Shown in pieces: positions 60,891 to 64,000 of a DNA stretch of 64,000 nucleotides. The DNA comes from JAAFIP01 sp031367325 (GTDB lineage: Bacteria; Pseudomonadota; Gammaproteobacteria; Burkholderiales; Burkholderiaceae_C), in contig JANLPQ010000053.1 of the NCBI GenBank assembly GCA_031367325.1, positions 17,543-81,542 of the forward strand, written 5' to 3'. Made by a program: the position numbers and the translations under genes. Under the pieces are notes generated by a model, which saw only the letters and a list, made by a program, of their open reading frames with translations, searched no databases and was not told the DNA's origin. Numbering within the stretch: position 1 is the first letter of the stretch; every line of letters begins with the position of its first letter.

Positions 60891-61724
60891 ATGCACATTT
60901 CACTACGTCAAGCCAGTGCGCGCCACCCGGCTGCACCCACATCAGCACCAGCCGCTATGCGTGGCATTACGTTAGAAGTACTGACAGGTGAGCATGTCGC
61001 GGTCATTGGCCCATCGGGCGCTGGCAAGACCACACTACTGCATGCACTGGCCTGCGCGTTACGTGTCTCGGCGGGCGCTGTGCTATTAGACAACCGCGAT
61101 CCCTGGGTTTTGTCCGCAGCTGATTTGCAAGTATTGCGCGGGCAGCTTTTTTTGGCACCGCAGGTGCCACCATTGCCGCCGCGCCAGCGCGTGATAACTG
61201 CAGTGTTGGCAGGGCGGTTGCCGCAGCAGTCGCTGTGGGCCAGCTTAAGAAGCTTGTTCTACCCCACCAATATTCCGCTGGCCGACGCGGCGCTGGCGCG
61301 CTTCGACTTGAGCGAAAAACTTTTTGAACGGGTAGACCGCCTGTCAGGCGGCGAACGTCAGCGCGTAGGCCTGGCCCGCGCGCTGGCCAGCGATGCCAAG
61401 CTACTGCTGGTGGACGAACCGCTGAGCGCGCTGGACCCCACCCGCGCCGTGCAGGCTGTCACCACGCTCGCGCAGGTGGCGCGTGAGAAGGGCGCTACCC
61501 TGGTGGCTACTTTGCACCATGTAGAGATGGCGCTGCAGCATTTTCCGCGCATCATTGGCATGCGGGATGGTGAGGTGGCGTTTGACTTGCCCGCCGCGCA
61601 AGTGACCCCTGTGCATTTGCACGACCTGTATGCCCAGCACCTGCATGAGCTGACGGGCCCTGCGCCCGAGGTAGTTGACATGCCCGCTGCCACGCCGCTG
61701 CCTGCGGTGATGCACTGCCGATAA
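60891..61724 (+). CDS. Selenium importer ATP-binding protein (PhnC-like)
   Basis: 277-aa ABC ATPase. Walker A GPSGAGKTT, Q-loop FLAPQVPPLPP, signature LSGGERQR, Walker B LLLVDEPLSALDP, H-loop TLHHVE. Energises the two permeases that follow after 5 nt. The C-terminal tail after residue 240 is unconserved. A family A repeat separates it from the binding-protein gene, but orientation and spacing still suggest one operon. Confidence 0.9.
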   Translation: MHISLRQASARHPAAPTSAPAAMRGITLEVLTGEHVAVIGPSGAGKTTLLHALACALRVSAGAVLLDNRDPWVLSAADLQVLRGQLFLAPQVPPLPPRQRVITAVLAGRLPQQSLWASLRSLFYPTNIPLADAALARFDLSEKLFERVDRLSGGERQRVGLARALASDAKLLLVDEPLSALDPTRAVQAVTTLAQVAREKGATLVATLHHVEMALQHFPRIIGMRDGEVAFDLPAAQVTPVHLHDLYAQHLHELTGPAPEVVDMPAATPLPAVMHCR

Positions 61725-61729
61725 ACCCC

Positions 61730-62560
61730 ATGACCAGTCTCGCAGCACCTGCATTGCGCGACCCCGCATGGTCGGGCCGCGTGTTTTGGATGCTGGCGGT
61801 TGCAGTACTGCTGTGGCCCATGCTGGTGCTCACCGAATTCAAACCGTGGACCTTGTTTGAAGCTGCCAGTTTGAAACCCACGCTGCGATTTTTAGGTGAT
61901 TTTTTTCCACCCAGAGTAGACAGCGAGTTTTTATTATTAGTGGCCAAAGAGACCTGGCGCACCGTGGCCATGGCCACTGCCGGTATTGCACTGGCGCTGG
62001 TGCTGGCCGTGCCGCTGGCCTTGCTATCGGTGCGGGTGCTGTCAGTGTCGGCACTGGCAGGCCGTATGGACGCGCTGCCCAGCGTGCTGCGCACATTGAT
62101 GCGCTGGCTGATGATTGTGCTGCGCAGCGTGCCCGAGCTGATCTGGGCTTTGATCTTTGTCCGCGTAGTGGGCCTGGGGCCTACAGCCGGCGTGGTGGCG
62201 ATTGCGTTGACCTACGGCGGCATGCTGGGCAAAGTGTATGCCGAGATTTTAGAAAGTGGCGAGGGCCACGCCACGCAAAGCCTGCTGCGCAACGGCAGTG
62301 GCCGTATGCAAGCCTTCTTCTACGGCCTGCTGCCGCAAAACGCTGCCGAGCTGACCAGCTACACGGTGTATCGCTGGGAATGCGCTATTCGCAGCTCGGC
62401 TGTGCTGGGCTTTGTGGGTGCAGGCGGCTTGGGCCAGCTGATGGACTCGTCGATGAAAATGTTCAGCGGCTCTGAAGTAGCCACCATACTGCTGGTGTTT
62501 ATGGCACTGGTATGGCTGGCCGATCGGGCCAGCGCTTGGCTGCGCGTGCAACTAGGGTGA
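61730..62560 (+). CDS. Selenium importer permease 1 (PhnE-like)
   Basis: 276 aa, about six helices. The N-terminal part has FLGDFFPPRVDSEFLLLVAKETWRT; the binding-protein-dependent transport domain spans about 80-270 with an EAA-like loop at NGSGRMQAFFYGLLPQNAAEL. ABC permease of the phosphonate/selenate type. The stop is one nt before the next gene. Confidence 0.9.
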   Translation: MTSLAAPALRDPAWSGRVFWMLAVAVLLWPMLVLTEFKPWTLFEAASLKPTLRFLGDFFPPRVDSEFLLLVAKETWRTVAMATAGIALALVLAVPLALLSVRVLSVSALAGRMDALPSVLRTLMRWLMIVLRSVPELIWALIFVRVVGLGPTAGVVAIALTYGGMLGKVYAEILESGEGHATQSLLRNGSGRMQAFFYGLLPQNAAELTSYTVYRWECAIRSSAVLGFVGAGGLGQLMDSSMKMFSGSEVATILLVFMALVWLADRASAWLRVQLG

Positions 62561-62561
62561 C

Positions 62562-63407
62562 ATGGTGAACACGCCCTATCACACCTCCACAGTGGCTGCC
62601 AACGAACGCTTTCGCTTGCCGCCACCGATGTTTGACGCACGCTGCAAAGCCTGCTGGTTTGTCTTTGGCCTGATCTGTTTGACCATTGCCAGTTTTTGGA
62701 CACTGGATTTGAAGTGGGCACAGTTTTTTAGCGCAGACGCTGTGCGCAAAATGGGTAGGTTTGTCGGTGAATTGCTAGTGCCGGAAGTCAGCAGCAAATT
62801 TTTAACCAAATTATTTTGGGCTACGTGTGAAACGCTGGCCATGAGCGCACTGGGCACATTGATAGCGGCTGTACTGGGCCTGGCACTGGCGCTGCCCGCC
62901 AGCAAGGCGTACGCCACCGACCCGGCACGCTGGCGCGGCATCACCCGCTTGCTGCTGAACGCACTGCGCAGCATCCCAGAGCTGGTATGGGCGGCGCTGC
63001 TGCTGATCAGCGCTGGGCTGGGGCCATTTGCCGGCACGCTGGCGCTGGCGCTGCACACCACAGGGGTGCTGGGCCGTTTGTTTGCCGAGAGCTTTGAAAA
63101 CGCCCCCACCGGCCCGGCGTTTGCCCTGCGCACACGCGGCGTGCCGGAGGGCCGCGTGTTTTGGTATGCCACCTTTCCACAGGTACTGCCGCAACTACTG
63201 AGTTACGCCCTGTACCGCTGGGAAAATAATATCCGTGCTGCAGCTGTACTGGGCGTGGTGGGCGCGGGTGGCCTCGGGCAGATGCTGGCCTACCACATGG
63301 GGCTGTTCCAGATGGGCGAGACCAGCAGTATATTGATTGCCATGATGCTGCTGGTAGCCGTAGTTGATGCCTTAAGCTTTTGGTCGCGTAGGGTAATGGC
63401 GCGATAA
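62562..63407 (+). CDS. Selenium importer permease 2 (PhnE-like)
   Basis: 281 aa, paralogous to permease 1 (same FVGELLVPEVSSKFLTKLFWATCET and YRWENNIRAAAVLGVVGAGG layout). The EAA-like loop is RTRGVPEGRVFWYATFPQVLP. The two probably form a heterodimeric channel. Last gene of the importer operon. Confidence 0.9.
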   Translation: MVNTPYHTSTVAANERFRLPPPMFDARCKACWFVFGLICLTIASFWTLDLKWAQFFSADAVRKMGRFVGELLVPEVSSKFLTKLFWATCETLAMSALGTLIAAVLGLALALPASKAYATDPARWRGITRLLLNALRSIPELVWAALLLISAGLGPFAGTLALALHTTGVLGRLFAESFENAPTGPAFALRTRGVPEGRVFWYATFPQVLPQLLSYALYRWENNIRAAAVLGVVGAGGLGQMLAYHMGLFQMGETSSILIAMMLLVAVVDALSFWSRRVMAR

Positions 63408-63546
63408 AGTCTGCGTTGTAGCGTGCGGTGAAGTATGCCTATTTATCTTCGTTCTTAGGTATGCTGTTGGATTGGTCATTTGGTTCGCGTGCGCTTCGTT
63501 GAGTTGGTCGTTTAGCTAAGCGTGCGCGCCGGAAGGCCGGGCTCGA

Positions 63547-63649
63547 GCCGGGCATCTCTTTCGCGAAAAATACTACGAAAACGCGCGCGAAACTAGGTTG
63601 TATTGGGCTGGCTTTTGCACCGCGCGCCTGTCGTAGTATTTTTCATCGA
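63547..63649 (+). mobile_element. Family D inserted unit, copy 2 (103 nt)
   Basis: gccgggcatctctttcgcga at the left end and tagtatttttcatcga at the right, then gacggacccgactc, as in copy 1. TCGA borders at 63543-63546 and 63646-63649. The middle of the unit differs more than the ends. Confidence 0.62.
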
Positions 63650-63726
63650 GACGGACCCGACTCTTCACATGGTTCTTTGCTTGGTTTGGAACAGCCCGTG
63701 GTTTGGTTGGATTGTTTAGAAGGTTA

Positions 63727-63770
63727 ATACTATCAATTGCATAGCTGGTCGAGCAGTATCTGCGGCTTAC
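63727..63770 (+). repeat. Family A dispersed repeat, copy 13
   Basis: tactatcaattgcATAGCT, GGTCGAGCAG, tatctgcggct: a diverged copy downstream of family D copy 2. Confidence 0.75.
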
Positions 63771-64000
63771 GACGGCTAAAACACTCTGAAAACAGGCCTT
63801 AGAATATGCTTGGCGTGCCTTCAACGCCTGTTCTGCGCCCGCCTTGGCGCTTGGCGTGCACAGCTCCGCGGCTGTCCTCCGGCCTTCGGCCTCCCCCTTT
63901 ATGCCGCTGCGCTGTTTACACCAAATGCCAGGGCTGTGTACTGGTTTAGTGGGATTTAATGAGGTGGATTGCTTCCAAGTTACAAACAGCGAAGTGGTTT

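Larger units (their letters stand above)
63408..64000. other. Repeat-rich 3' end of the window
   Basis: 593 nt without a supported gene: family D unit at 63547-63649, family A copy at 63727-63770, then GC-rich DNA (63830-63960) with short inverted segments (cctccggccttcggcctcc). An open frame at 63573-63824 on the minus strand is made of repeats. Confidence 0.6.

Noticed and set aside
63573..63824. 83-codon frame on the minus strand
   Set aside because: Composed of the family D unit and a family A copy; a similar shorter frame appears at 36301-36483 over the other family D copy, showing that the similarity is repeat-driven.

Overview
The window reads as a chromosomal segment of a betaproteobacterium, most likely Comamonadaceae (Burkholderiales). 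This rests on gene content and order: yqgE-ruvX-pyrR-pyrB-pyrC'-plsC, cyaY divergent to lptM-lysA, mrcA divergent to pilMNOPQ-aroK, and a coxB-coxA-cox11-DUF2970-coxC-SURF1-ctaA-ctaB-sco cluster. No rRNA, plasmid origin, complete IS or CRISPR array was seen. Genus is not assignable by eye.

Layout. 1-3.2 kb: msrP (cut by the window edge)-msrQ, lysA-lptM and cyaY. 3.2-13.5 kb: penicillin-binding protein 1a, divergent from the type IV pilus operon pilMNOPQ, an AT-rich Ig-like lipoprotein, and aroK without its usual partner aroB. 13.5-21 kb: panC/panB, a repeat-rich gap, then the pyrimidine block and plsC. 21.3-28.2 kb: a Fur-type iron region (fbpC, fbpB, fbpA, hemP) and a TIGR03118-type lipoprotein. 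28.3-34.9 kb: cation efflux, tRNA-Arg(CCT), and a MoxR ATPase / VWA pair split by an accessory block (small membrane protein, GNAT, vapB-vapC-putative AbiC) before a dihaem cytochrome c. 35.2-38.8 kb: ParA-like ATPase, MaoC hydratase, ComF, a methyltransferase-like gene. 39-49.3 kb: the complete aa3-type cytochrome c oxidase structural and assembly cluster. 49.3-53.6 kb: a degenerate GGDEF protein, rpoH preceded by a CIRCE element, DUF2726 and Mpo1-like proteins. 54-63.4 kb: a selenium cluster made of a selenophosphate synthetase fused to a flavoprotein (senC-type), a selenosugar synthase (senB), a selenoneine synthase (senA), histidine methyltransferase egtD and a four-gene ABC importer of the putative selenate family. 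Together these would import a selenium oxyanion, activate it as selenophosphate, make a selenosugar and join it to hercynine to give selenoneine.

The intergenic DNA is unusually structured. Family A is a roughly 40-50 bp dispersed repeat with core CTGCTTGAGCAG (13 copies, two of them in frame inside coding genes). Family B is four long two-tier hairpins with a conserved tip and changing but self-complementary stems. Family C is three hairpins around a ccctttattgtttg core. Family D is a 103-104 bp inserted unit for which this window also holds an empty site. The main leads are the selenium cluster with a terminator-like hairpin in the importer leader, the vapBC-AbiC operon lodged between moxR and its VWA partner, the coding-sequence repeats, and the CIRCE site on rpoH. 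All identifications are by reading the sequence; no database search was run.
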